A DNA stretch of 29,366 bases from a virus. Both the position numbers and the translations under genes were made by a program. Shown piece after piece: positions 23,938 to 29,366 of the stretch. Positions within the stretch are counted from its first letter, which is position 1. Each line of letters starts with the position of its first letter. The notes beneath the pieces are model-generated. The model saw nothing but the letters and a program-made list of their open reading frames with translations, did no database searches and was not told the origin of the DNA. Location: positions 1 through 29,366 of the IMG/VR virus record IMGVR_UViG_3300034103_001463; one strand, given 5' to 3'.

Positions 23938-24266
23938 ATTTCTTTATTTATTTTTTTGATGATGCGTGGCGTAAGGTCGTAGTGCTTAGTGAACATCTTT
24001 CGTGAGTTTCCTTGTAGCCTATCGCTATTAAGAACCGCAAGTCCAACACCCTCATACCAAAAGTTAATAGCGTCAACTAAAACGTCGCTGCAACCTCTTG
24101 AAAATTCAAATTGTGTTTCACCAGCATCAAGTGCGTCGTGTAAGTCAATCAACATTTGTGCAGTATTAGCTTCTTGTTGTGTTCTTATTGTTTCGTGATA
24201 AACGTAACTAATTAGTATTGCGGTTATATTACGTAAAGCGTGTGCTTCACTTACTGTTAATTTCAT
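23934..24266 (-). CDS. Hypothetical protein (110 aa)
   Basis: Starts MKLTVSEAHALRNITAILISYVYHE. Predicted largely helical; the middle contains LIDLHDALDAGETQFEFSRGCSDVLVDAINFWYEG, and the C-terminus is basic (RKMFTKHYDLTPRIIKKINKEI). The SEAHAL-type opening resembles small helical early proteins. The N-terminal helix is amphipathic and could be membrane-associated only weakly. It is 10 bases from the upstream gene and overlaps the next by ATGA. No family recognised. Confidence 0.6.
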   Translation of the reverse strand: MKLTVSEAHALRNITAILISYVYHETIRTQQEANTAQMLIDLHDALDAGETQFEFSRGCSDVLVDAINFWYEGVGLAVLNSDRLQGNSRKMFTKHYDLTPRIIKKINKEI

Positions 24267-24276
24267 ATTATTTAAT

Positions 24277-24618
24277 TTAAGGGATTTGAAATGAATAAAC
24301 GGTGTCAGGCTGCCATCTTACCACATCAAAAACAATCCACTGCCTTTCTTGTTCTTCTTCGTATGGGTCTGCAATCAATCTGAAGTTCCATAACGGCTGC
24401 AGGTTCAAACCTTCCTTGTAGCGTTCAAGACCTACCACGATTGTTCTGCTGTCTTCGTAGTAACCTTCCACGTACCAATCAGGTGGTAAGAAATAGTGGC
24501 ACTGTTCATTAGCAGCTAAGATAAACTCAATTTGTGCAATTGGATTTTCTAATCCATAAGGGTAGTCGTTAAAGTCAAATATGACTGCACGACCCTCGTA
24601 CATTTTTGTTGTTGGCAT
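24277..24618 (-). CDS. Hypothetical protein (113 aa), aromatic-rich
   Basis: Starts MPTTKMYEGRAVIFDFNDYPY. Rich in Tyr, Trp and Pro (HYFLPPDWYVEGYYED, LNLQPLWNFRL, RWQPDTVYSFQIP), suggesting a compact beta-fold rather than a helical protein like its neighbours. No known family. Its ATG follows the upstream stop by one base (TAATATG). The composition differs from the rest of the operon, but the coding strand and spacing are the same. Confidence 0.6.
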   Translation of the reverse strand: MPTTKMYEGRAVIFDFNDYPYGLENPIAQIEFILAANEQCHYFLPPDWYVEGYYEDSRTIVVGLERYKEGLNLQPLWNFRLIADPYEEEQERQWIVFDVVRWQPDTVYSFQIP

Positions 24619-24619
24619 A

Positions 24620-24802
24620 TTAATTGGTTGTTGGGTTATGTAATTCGGTGTGGAGTTTATCCAATATACTTGTCATTACCGCAGTGGTACGTTCTTTATT
24701 TGGTAACTGCAATTCAGATTTTTCTTCTACTACTTCTAATACACCATATATAAACCCGTGCAGTGTAGTAGCTTCTTGTGGTGTTAAATTAATTTGTGGC
24801 AT
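24620..24802 (-). CDS. Hypothetical small helical protein (60 aa)
   Basis: The open frame extends to 25003, but that part is read through the upstream gene in another frame. The start at 24802 (MPQINLTPQEATTLHGFIYGVLE) is chosen because it leaves a 14-base overlap and the product is regular. It is two helices joined by a polar loop, similar in plan to the 57-residue product of 23356-23529 (M-P-x-L/I opening, a first helix ending before a Glu/Pro-rich loop, KL/DK-rich second helix). Possibly a paralogue. Function unknown. Confidence 0.55.
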   Translation of the reverse strand: MPQINLTPQEATTLHGFIYGVLEVVEEKSELQLPNKERTTAVMTSILDKLHTELHNPTTN

Positions 24803-25112
24803 CGTCAGATAATTTTGATAGTGAATAAAATAGCACCGTGTAAAGGTTGGGGTCATTTTCATACCACGCAATTTGTTCCTCACGAATATCGTGCAGCAAA
24901 TAGCTACCGAATATTGAGGTGATAAACGCACCGCCAAAATTATTGGTAGGTTCGTCACTTGCATAATGTACTTCAAAATCCTCAGGGTCTGCCATCGGTG
25001 CATTCTCGTGCGTCATAATAAAATCAAACGCATCTAACATAATTTCTTTTACTTGTGGTACGCAGTCAGCAAAATTGATTGCTGCATCTTTTTTAATTAA
25101 CTCTACTTTCAT
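24789..25112 (-). CDS. Hypothetical protein (107 aa)
   Basis: Starts MKVELIKKDAAINFADCVPQVKEIML. Acidic, mixed alpha/beta, with segments FDFIMTHENAPMADPEDFEVHYAS and FGGAFITSIFGSYLLHDIREEQIAWYEND. No hydrophobic stretch is long enough to span a membrane. One A separates it from the upstream stop (TAA-A-ATG), and it overlaps the next gene by 14 bases. No family recognised. Confidence 0.6.
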   Translation of the reverse strand: MKVELIKKDAAINFADCVPQVKEIMLDAFDFIMTHENAPMADPEDFEVHYASDEPTNNFGGAFITSIFGSYLLHDIREEQIAWYENDPNLYTVLFYSLSKLSDDATN

Positions 25113-25113
25113 T

Positions 25114-25335
25114 TTAATTGTTTTTTAATTGTTTTTGAATGTGATTGGAAAAGTTTTTAAGGTCTTCGTTAGTGGTGTCCCAATTGAAGATAAACTCAGT
25201 TAGGATTTGGGATAGACGGCACACTTCCTGTACTGATGGTTTAACACCTAATAATGTGTACAGTTCAATTGCACGTTCCATTTGTGATTGACGGACGATA
25301 AGTTCATCCTTGTCTTTTGGACATTTGATAGCCAT
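25114..25335 (-). CDS. Hypothetical small helical protein, first gene of the leftward operon
   Basis: 73 residues starting MAIKCPKDKDELIVRQSQMERAIELYTLLG. Helical, with conserved-looking ELYTLLGVKPSVQEVCRLSQILTEFI. No recognised domain; the pattern would suit a small DNA-binding or protein-binding helix bundle. Being first in an eleven-gene operon and next to 12-bp-phased repeats at 25364-25384, it could be an early regulator acting on its own promoter. That is conjecture. Confidence 0.6.
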   Translation of the reverse strand: MAIKCPKDKDELIVRQSQMERAIELYTLLGVKPSVQEVCRLSQILTEFIFNWDTTNEDLKNFSNHIQKQLKNN

Positions 25336-25363
25336 TTTTAAAGTTTTTAATTGTTAATACTAA

Positions 25364-25384
25364 CACTAATATACGCACTAATAT
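25364..25384. promoter_or_regulatory. 12-bp-phased direct repeats upstream of the leftward operon (operator candidate)
   Basis: CACTAATAT occurs at 25364-25372 and 25376-25384, exactly 12 bases apart, with a degenerate third copy (TACTAAC) just before. They lie 29-49 bases upstream of the leftward ATG at 25335. The phasing near one helical turn fits a repressor operator or iteron. No TTTG/TAnnTTTG promoter was found here; TATATTAG on the minus strand is the nearest -7 candidate. Confidence 0.4.
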
Positions 25385-25807
25385 TGGTAAAAAAAAATGT
25401 GTAGCTAACTATTTTTCCACACCCGTCTTATAACTTCATTTACGAAATACGGAAATTATTTTAAGATTGTTTGGATTTACCGATTTTTTCCCTTATTTAT
25501 TAAATGTACTATCAGCGACAGGACAAGTTGATATTGGTACCCTGAGGGTTTTTAGTTAGCTGCGTTAGTCATTTTCCGCACGACAGTAAGGGATATACAG
25601 GTGGGGTAATCTGCAAATAGCAGTAGGCGTACCTGGTACAAAAAAGGTCAATAGGTCTAAAGAAGATATGGGGAACAAGTAAAGTAGTTCACACGATTTT
25701 ATAAAACTGGTCTTCTGAAACTTATTGGGTGTGTTTAAAACAAGGGTAGCCAGAAGTGTGCCTAATACAAACCACAAGTGTTGAGGACTTAATTAAAACA
25801 ATATACA
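25385..25807. other. Unexplained divergent intergenic region, candidate structured RNA or DNA site
   Basis: No credible gene is present; a minus-strand frame at 25565-25777 is hydrophobic and unlike any protein. From about 25510 to 25790 the DNA is visibly less AT-rich than ordinary gaps in this window, which is often true of structured RNAs in AT-rich phages. Local pairings include ACCC-TGA-GGGT followed by T5 (25539-25554), CTGC-AAATA-GCAG (25611-25623), CACAC with GTGTG (about 25691 and 25729), and CTTCTG with CAGAAG (25712 and 25751). A weak plus-strand promoter is TTTG (25470-25473) with TATTTATT 20 bases later. It does not match any RNA class I can recognise (not tRNA, tmRNA or RNase P). 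Confidence 0.4.
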
Positions 25808-26011
25808 ATGGGAAGTAATATTACAGGGTGGAAGTGGAGGAATGAAGAAATTAGTATGAAAGAATTTTATTTATTACCACAAGAAAAAAAAATTGAGTAT
25901 ATTTGTTCTATTGAAAAACTACCAGCAGTTGAAAGAAGTAGTATGGATGAATTACTACTCAACAGATTTGGTAATACCAAAAAAAACAATTATTTTACAT
26001 TAGAGGATTAG
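25808..26011 (+). CDS. Hypothetical small protein (67 aa), first gene of the rightward operon
   Basis: Starts MGSNITGWKWRNEEISMKEFYLL. Mostly polar and helical, with a Trp pair near the N-terminus. An internal ATG at 25857 (MKEFYLLPQEKK) is an alternative start. No family. TAG-T-ATG joins it to the next gene. It begins after the ~470-base intergenic region, so its mRNA may have a long leader. Confidence 0.55.
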   Translation: MGSNITGWKWRNEEISMKEFYLLPQEKKIEYICSIEKLPAVERSSMDELLLNRFGNTKKNNYFTLED

Positions 26012-26012
26012 T

Positions 26013-26495
26013 ATGGAAACACAAGAACAATTAGACAAGTGGATATATTCCTGTCTAAATTATTATAACAAAAAATCAATTTTCAAAATGAAGACAAACG
26101 AAGAAAGGTTCCAGCAGTTGGAATTAGCACACGCAAGATTGTACAATCAGTACCAAAATCTAATTGAGGATTTTGATAATCTTAAAGAACAATTGGATGA
26201 AAGGTTTAGTGACTTAAAATCTTTTATTGTAGCATCCTCAACGGAAGAAGTAGTAGACCTACCTGAAACCTTAGTACACAATAAAGATTATACTGGTGTA
26301 ATATCTGCAGTATTAAAATCTACTCCAACCAAATGGAATAACAATGACTGGACTAATTGGGAAGTAAAGTTAGAAGGTAAAGATGATTATGCCTACATCG
26401 CTTTCATTCCATCAGAACATATTTTAGCAGCAGGTGACAAGGTTAGGTTCCAGTATGTACATCCATTCCAATTAAAGAAATTAAAACAGATATAA
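26013..26495 (+). CDS. Hypothetical protein with coiled coil and beta C-terminal domain
   Basis: 160 residues. Residues ~25-75 form a coiled coil (NEERFQQLELAHARLYNQYQ, then EDFDNLKEQLDERFSDLKSF). Residues ~90-160 are beta-rich (DYTGVISAVLKSTPTKWN, TNWEVKLEGKDDYAYIAFIPS, AGDKVRFQYVHP), which could be a small OB-like or SH3-like nucleic-acid-binding fold. A homo-oligomeric single-strand-binding or tether role is possible but not shown. Joined to neighbours by TAG-T-ATG and TAATATG. Confidence 0.6.
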   Translation: METQEQLDKWIYSCLNYYNKKSIFKMKTNEERFQQLELAHARLYNQYQNLIEDFDNLKEQLDERFSDLKSFIVASSTEEVVDLPETLVHNKDYTGVISAVLKSTPTKWNNNDWTNWEVKLEGKDDYAYIAFIPSEHILAAGDKVRFQYVHPFQLKKLKQI

Positions 26496-26496
26496 T

Positions 26497-27006
26497 ATGA
26501 AATTAAAGATGAATGACGACTACAGATATGATGTAGATATGGCGCAAATGGATTGGCAGGTAGAGGATAGCAATCCATTCTCAACAAGAGAGTTACCGAG
26601 TATTAACTTGTTCAACGCAATCATAAGAGGTAAGATTGAAATGAAAAGTCATATGCAGACCTTGAAGACAGGTAACCTGTTTATTGAATATCAAATAGAC
26701 AACAAGGGTGATGGTGTTCTTGTACCATCAGGTCTATCCAAAAGCGAAGCTAACTTTTGGTTCTTGAACATTGGTGATATGGGACTATTCCTGTCTGATG
26801 ATTTTCTGCAGTGGATATTTAAACATCAAGATAAATTAGAAATAGAAACTAAGACCAACGAGAAGACTGCAGTGGACCACATTGGTCACGGGTTGATAAT
26901 TCCATTCAATAGAATATTAGAACTACAAATAGATTATTACAGACAGATTGAAGCAGCAGCAGTTCAACTAAGATTAAGAGAATTAAATTTACGTAAGAAC
27001 ACTTGA
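26497..27006 (+). CDS. Putative nuclease-like protein (PD-(D/E)XK-type pattern)
   Basis: 169 residues. The stretch E48-M-K50, then T58-G-N60-L-F-I-E64-Y and, after a loop, P77-S-G79-L-x-x-x-E-A-x-x-W88 matches a pattern I recall from restriction-endonuclease-fold proteins in phages (EIK...TGNLFIEYE...KPSGL..T.ADYW). In these, acidic residues bind metal. Here the usual catalytic set is only partly clear: the position of the Asp in ADYW is Asn. Downstream is helical (LQIDYYRQIEAAAVQLRLREL). It follows the coiled-coil gene by TAATATG and is the last before a terminator. Could serve recombination or host DNA degradation. The family call is tentative. Confidence 0.45.
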   Translation: MKLKMNDDYRYDVDMAQMDWQVEDSNPFSTRELPSINLFNAIIRGKIEMKSHMQTLKTGNLFIEYQIDNKGDGVLVPSGLSKSEANFWFLNIGDMGLFLSDDFLQWIFKHQDKLEIETKTNEKTAVDHIGHGLIIPFNRILELQIDYYRQIEAAAVQLRLRELNLRKNT

Positions 27007-27067
27007 TAAATTAGCTGCGCTATATTATATTTATTGTTAGTGAGAATTTGATTTTTCCTCTAACGTG

Positions 27068-27110
27068 ACCCCTGCATCTTTACTCCCATTTAGTGCAGGG
27101 GTTTGCTTTT
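27068..27110 (+). terminator. Intrinsic terminator after the 25.8-27.0 kb operon
   Basis: A perfect 9-bp stem ACCCCTGCA (27068-27076) with TGCAGGGGT (27094-27102) has a 17-base loop, then TTTGCTTTT. A weaker hairpin (GTTAG/CTAAC, about 27036-27064) precedes it. TATATTTA at 27026-27033 could start a transcript of about 70 bases ending here. Confidence 0.8.
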
Positions 27111-27133
27111 GATAGAAACGATGATATTTATAT

Positions 27134-27907
27134 ATGAAGATATGTTCCAAATGTAAAATAGAAAAAGGTGCAGACCAATACTACACCTACTATCACTCAA
27201 CATTAAAGAAGCACTACACAAGGGGTGTATGTCAAGAATGTATGAAGGTACAAGCTAAACAGGTCAAGTTAAGAATAAAGGAACGTAAAGCACGTTTAAA
27301 GCAGGAAAGAATAGAAATGATAGAAGTACTCGCAGAACAGAATAAAGTCCCTACAATAGTCCCTAATGAATTAATAGAGGATTTTAGTACCAACCCTGAC
27401 TACAAGAGTTGTACTGCGTGTCAAAAATACAAACCACTTTCCGCTTTCTATCAAAATAAAAATACATTATATTATCATTCAAGGTGCAAGGATTGTCATC
27501 GTGATTATTCCAATGGTAAGTTGATAGACTACTATCAGGAAAAGTATAGGACAAAAGGTGGTAGCGAACGTATTTTACCGAAGGCAGGAACTTTCGTTGA
27601 TATTTATCAAGAGGAACAGGTTACGTGGCTCCTGCAGCTAATTGGATGGCGTAAAGAAAATGAGGTGTGGGTCAAGGAAGGAATAAAGAAAGTAGTGGAT
27701 GGAAAAATTGTGTGGGATAAAATACTAACAAAAGAAAAGAAGAAAAAGGAAAGACCTAAACACCCACGAGTATATGATGTAGAAAGAATAGTTCAATTAA
27801 GAAATAGTGGACTACTACTCAGGGAAATAGGTTTTATAATGAAGATTAGTAGACAAACCATAAAGAAGATATTAATTAAAGCTGATGAAGAAAAAAGAAA
27901 TGGTTAA
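27134..27907 (+). CDS. Zinc-finger and HTH protein, probable DNA-binding regulator
   Basis: 257 residues. Two zinc-ribbon-like modules are visible: C4-x2-C7 with C33-x2-C36, and C93-x2-C96 with C118-x2-C121. Each resembles the C-x2-C-K-x(3)-F...C-x2-C ribbons of phage HNH and regulatory proteins. Between and after them are Lys/Arg/Glu-rich helices. The C-terminal ~40 residues (YDVERIVQLRNSGLLLREIGFIMKISRQTIKKIL) form a helix-turn-helix of the resolvase/sigma type. No HNH catalytic His-Asn-His is present, so a transcription or replication regulator is more likely than a nuclease. GATATTTA lies 11 bases upstream. It overlaps the next gene by 23 bases (or 8 if that starts at 27900). Confidence 0.65.
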   Translation: MKICSKCKIEKGADQYYTYYHSTLKKHYTRGVCQECMKVQAKQVKLRIKERKARLKQERIEMIEVLAEQNKVPTIVPNELIEDFSTNPDYKSCTACQKYKPLSAFYQNKNTLYYHSRCKDCHRDYSNGKLIDYYQEKYRTKGGSERILPKAGTFVDIYQEEQVTWLLQLIGWRKENEVWVKEGIKKVVDGKIVWDKILTKEKKKKERPKHPRVYDVERIVQLRNSGLLLREIGFIMKISRQTIKKILIKADEEKRNG

Positions 27908-28148
27908 GATTGGACACTTAGATGTACCTGTAGGATATTTTACATTACCTGTGGATGAAAAGGAAATAATATGCAATTCAATATTGGAAAGTATGTTATA
28001 TATTCTTGAAAAACATACAGACCCTGAGGTGAATAGATTTGAAATACTCAATAAGATAATAGACAGCAGCATACTAATGAACGAACACGATGAGAATTAT
28101 GAGGTAGCAGGTGTTCTATTTGACATACGAAAAATGATTAATGAATAA
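27885..28148 (+). CDS. Hypothetical helical protein (87 aa)
   Basis: Starts MKKKEMVKIGHLDVPVGYF. An alternative ATG at 27900 gives the shorter overlap of 8 bases with the zinc-finger gene and is equally likely. Contains LPVDEKEIICNSILESMLYILEKHTDPEVNRFEILNKIIDSSI, a helix-rich region of the kind found in small regulatory or adaptor proteins. No family recognised. The stop overlaps the start of the sigma-like gene (28141) by 8 bases, so the three genes probably act together. Confidence 0.6.
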   Translation: MKKKEMVKIGHLDVPVGYFTLPVDEKEIICNSILESMLYILEKHTDPEVNRFEILNKIIDSSILMNEHDENYEVAGVLFDIRKMINE

Positions 28149-28662
28149 AGATATAGAAACGTTCCTTGCAAAAAATTATTACCTATTAGAAAGTATAGCT
28201 AATAAATTAACGAAGGGTGACCCACTAACAAAAGATTTGCTGCACGAATGTATTTTGCAGGTGTTAGAAAAAGATAAGATTGTTCTACACAAGAATGATG
28301 ATAAGACCATAACATATTACTTCACTGCTATAATGCGTATTAATTATTTTAGTAAGACAAGTCCATTCCATTATAGAATAAGAAGGGAAAGACAAATAAT
28401 GAATGTAGATGTTGCAACGTGTTGGGATATATCATACGAACAACAAGAATTTGAAACAGAAAGAATATATCAACTATTGGAGGAGAACTACGCAGAACTT
28501 GATTGGTTCAAGAAGAGCCTGTTAGACCTTTATCTTTCTCTCAACAGTAGTATGAATGCGGTAAGTCGTAAAACAAATATTCCCAAAACAAGTATTTCTC
28601 GTTATATTAATGAAATAAGAAAGATAGTCAAGGAAGACATAAAGATAAAATTAAACAGATAA
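28141..28662 (+). CDS. Sigma-70-like factor (ECF-type), possible late-gene regulator
   Basis: 173 residues. Residues ~10-45 (ESIANKLTKGDPLTKDLLHECILQVLE) resemble sigma region 2, a helix pair with L-L-H-E-x-x-x-x-V-L. Residues ~115-170 end in a region-4-like helix-turn-helix (SSMNAVSRKTNIPKTSISRYINEIRKIVKE), with R/K-rich recognition helix. The link between is short and Tyr-rich. I recall sigma-like proteins of this size and layout in Flavobacteriia phage genomes near the terminase. It lies between a helical protein and a small Cys-rich gene and upstream of the terminase small subunit. A role in transcribing the structural block from TATATTTA motifs would fit, but there is no direct evidence. 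Confidence 0.6.
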   Translation: MNKDIETFLAKNYYLLESIANKLTKGDPLTKDLLHECILQVLEKDKIVLHKNDDKTITYYFTAIMRINYFSKTSPFHYRIRRERQIMNVDVATCWDISYEQQEFETERIYQLLEENYAELDWFKKSLLDLYLSLNSSMNAVSRKTNIPKTSISRYINEIRKIVKEDIKIKLNR

Positions 28663-28665
28663 ACA

Positions 28666-28791
28666 ATGCCTTGTGGATGCAAACAACCAGTGGTAAGAAA
28701 CCCTAAACCAACCCCTGAGGTAATTAAAATAGAAACGGATGGCGAAAGCGAAACAAGTAGTACAGAAACAACAACAACCGATAGTGAGTAG
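28666..28791 (+). CDS. Small Cys-starting, Thr/Glu-rich protein (41 aa)
   Basis: ATG at 28666, three bases after the sigma-like stop. The product begins MPCGCKQPVV and continues with KPTPEVIKIETD, then a Ser/Thr/Glu-rich low-complexity tail. The CGC opening looks like the short Cys-x-Cys N-termini seen in some tiny phage proteins. It overlaps the next frame by 53 bases. Either frame could be the only real one; the Cys-rich start and tight spacing favour keeping it. Confidence 0.4.
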   Translation: MPCGCKQPVVRNPKPTPEVIKIETDGESETSSTETTTTDSE

Positions 28792-28981
28792 TATATCCAA
28801 TGAGGATATATTATTTGCACATATGGTTTTAAAAGCGAGTGGTGCTACACAAGAATATAAAGATAAAGCGAACAATATATACAAACTTATATTTAATGAG
28901 GATGTAGTATATGGATGCTGCAAAAATAAAGCGTATATAAAGTTAGACCATTATATACGTAACACATTAAAACTATTATAA
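28739..28981 (+). CDS. Hypothetical small protein (80 aa)
   Basis: Starts MAKAKQVVQKQQQPIVSS, overlapping the previous gene by 53 bases. Alternative starts such as 28823 (MVLKASGATQEYKDK) shorten the overlap. The C-terminal part (FNEDVVYGCCKNKAYIKLDHYIRN) has a Cys pair and basic residues. Its stop overlaps the next ATG by one base (TAATG), which supports the 3' part. No family recognised. Confidence 0.5.
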   Translation: MAKAKQVVQKQQQPIVSSISNEDILFAHMVLKASGATQEYKDKANNIYKLIFNEDVVYGCCKNKAYIKLDHYIRNTLKLL

Positions 28982-29366
28982 TGGAAAAGAAAGGACGTAA
29001 GACCGATGAGTTGGAGTTTGAACAGGTAATGGAACGAGTGTACTATATGATGCTGTACGAACATTTATCTTATCGTGAGTTTGCAAGTAAAGCTGCGAAG
29101 GAATTTAAAATAACAGAACGTCACGCAGAAAGATTATGGAAAGAAGGGAGAGATAGATTAAAAGAAAGGTTTAAAAATAATCAGGAAGAAATATTGGAGA
29201 ACCATCTAAATCAATTATACGATTTGTTAAAGAGATGTAGAGATGATAATAACAAACGCACAGAACGTGAGGTACTTGCAGACATTGCTAAGGTATATCA
29301 ACTTGAAGTGAAGAAGGTAGACATTACAAGTGGTGGAACACCAATAGCAATAAACATAAACTTAGA
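28981..29366 (+). CDS. terS: Terminase small subunit (3' partial)
   Basis: 128 residues visible before the window ends. Residues ~25-60 form a helix-turn-helix (LSYREFASKAAKEFKITERHAERLWKEG) typical of small terminase DNA-binding domains. A long helix follows (LENHLNQLYDLLKRCRDD, then REVLADIAKVYQLE), and the end has the KVDITSGGTPIAININ motif, like the C-terminal KVEITxxG-x-I-x-I of small terminases. Role: recognises the packaging site and recruits the large subunit, which is expected just past the window end. The gene starts in a TAATG overlap with the upstream gene. Confidence comes from fold pattern and motif. Confidence 0.75.
   Translation, partial: MEKKGRKTDELEFEQVMERVYYMMLYEHLSYREFASKAAKEFKITERHAERLWKEGRDRLKERFKNNQEEILENHLNQLYDLLKRCRDDNNKRTEREVLADIAKVYQLEVKKVDITSGGTPIAININL

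Noticed and set aside
25381-25561. ATATTGGTA direct repeat (25381, 25531) and AGCTAACTA/TAGTTAGCT inverted repeat (25403, 25553)
   Set aside because: Nine-base matches in 470 bases of AT-biased DNA are expected by chance about once; no further support.
25565-25777. Minus-strand 70-aa frame in the intergenic region
   Set aside because: Irregular hydrophobic composition, no junction with neighbours, and stops in the other frames; not credible as a protein.
1-29366. Diversity-generating retroelement or CRISPR array
   Set aside because: No reverse transcriptase, no template/variable repeat pair and no regularly spaced repeats with unique spacers were seen.

Overview
The window is part of the genome of a tailed bacteriophage (Caudoviricetes). 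A 1058-residue tape measure and tail-tip-type proteins suggest a long-tailed siphovirus. The host is most likely a member of the Bacteroidota. The DNA is AT-rich, gene starts lack Shine-Dalgarno sequences and sit in A/T contexts such as TAATATG, one intergenic region holds a TTTG-N20-TAATTTTG promoter (the Bacteroidota -33/-7 type), and several proteins look like families I recall from Flavobacteriia phages. No integrase, tRNA, CRISPR array or reverse transcriptase was seen. The terminase large subunit and the replication genes are not in the window.

Layout. (1) 4-21980, plus strand: the structural block. It opens with a 5'-truncated tail fibre. Then come a tail-completion-like protein, two large tail proteins (one carrying a seven-repeat delta-60 propeller), a protein with Pro-Thr linkers, a small protein, the tape measure, a 41-residue basic protein and a fused prohead protease. 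After these come scaffold, major capsid protein, a tail-tube-like protein, a small structural protein, portal, connector and three small genes. The order is tail first and head last, the reverse of the usual siphovirus arrangement. A minus-strand gene with its own host-type promoter interrupts the block at 16107-16388. Terminators at 16079 and 19031 isolate the scaffold/capsid/tube cassette. (2) 21903-22283, minus: a NUMOD4-HNH endonuclease, probably a mobile insertion. (3) 22284-22564: non-coding, with two tandem minus-strand terminators sharing a 16-nt repeat, and a third long hairpin. (4) 22565-25335, minus: eleven small, tightly packed, mostly acidic genes of unknown function. (5) 25336-25807: a divergent control region with 12-bp-phased repeats near the minus operon and an unexplained, less AT-rich stretch that could be a structured RNA or a DNA site. 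(6) 25808-29366, plus: small unknown genes, a possible nuclease, a zinc-finger/HTH protein, a sigma-like protein, and a terminase small subunit cut by the window end.

How it may work together. The divergent units around 25.4 kb look like early or middle genes. The zinc-finger/HTH and sigma-like proteins are candidates to switch on the structural block, perhaps through a recurrent TATATTTA motif just upstream of several structural genes. Many neighbouring genes are joined by ATGA overlaps or a stop-N-ATG junction (mostly TAATATG), which suggests translation by coupling and re-initiation. These regulatory points are inference. The gene calls rest on reading frames, motifs and context, without database searches.
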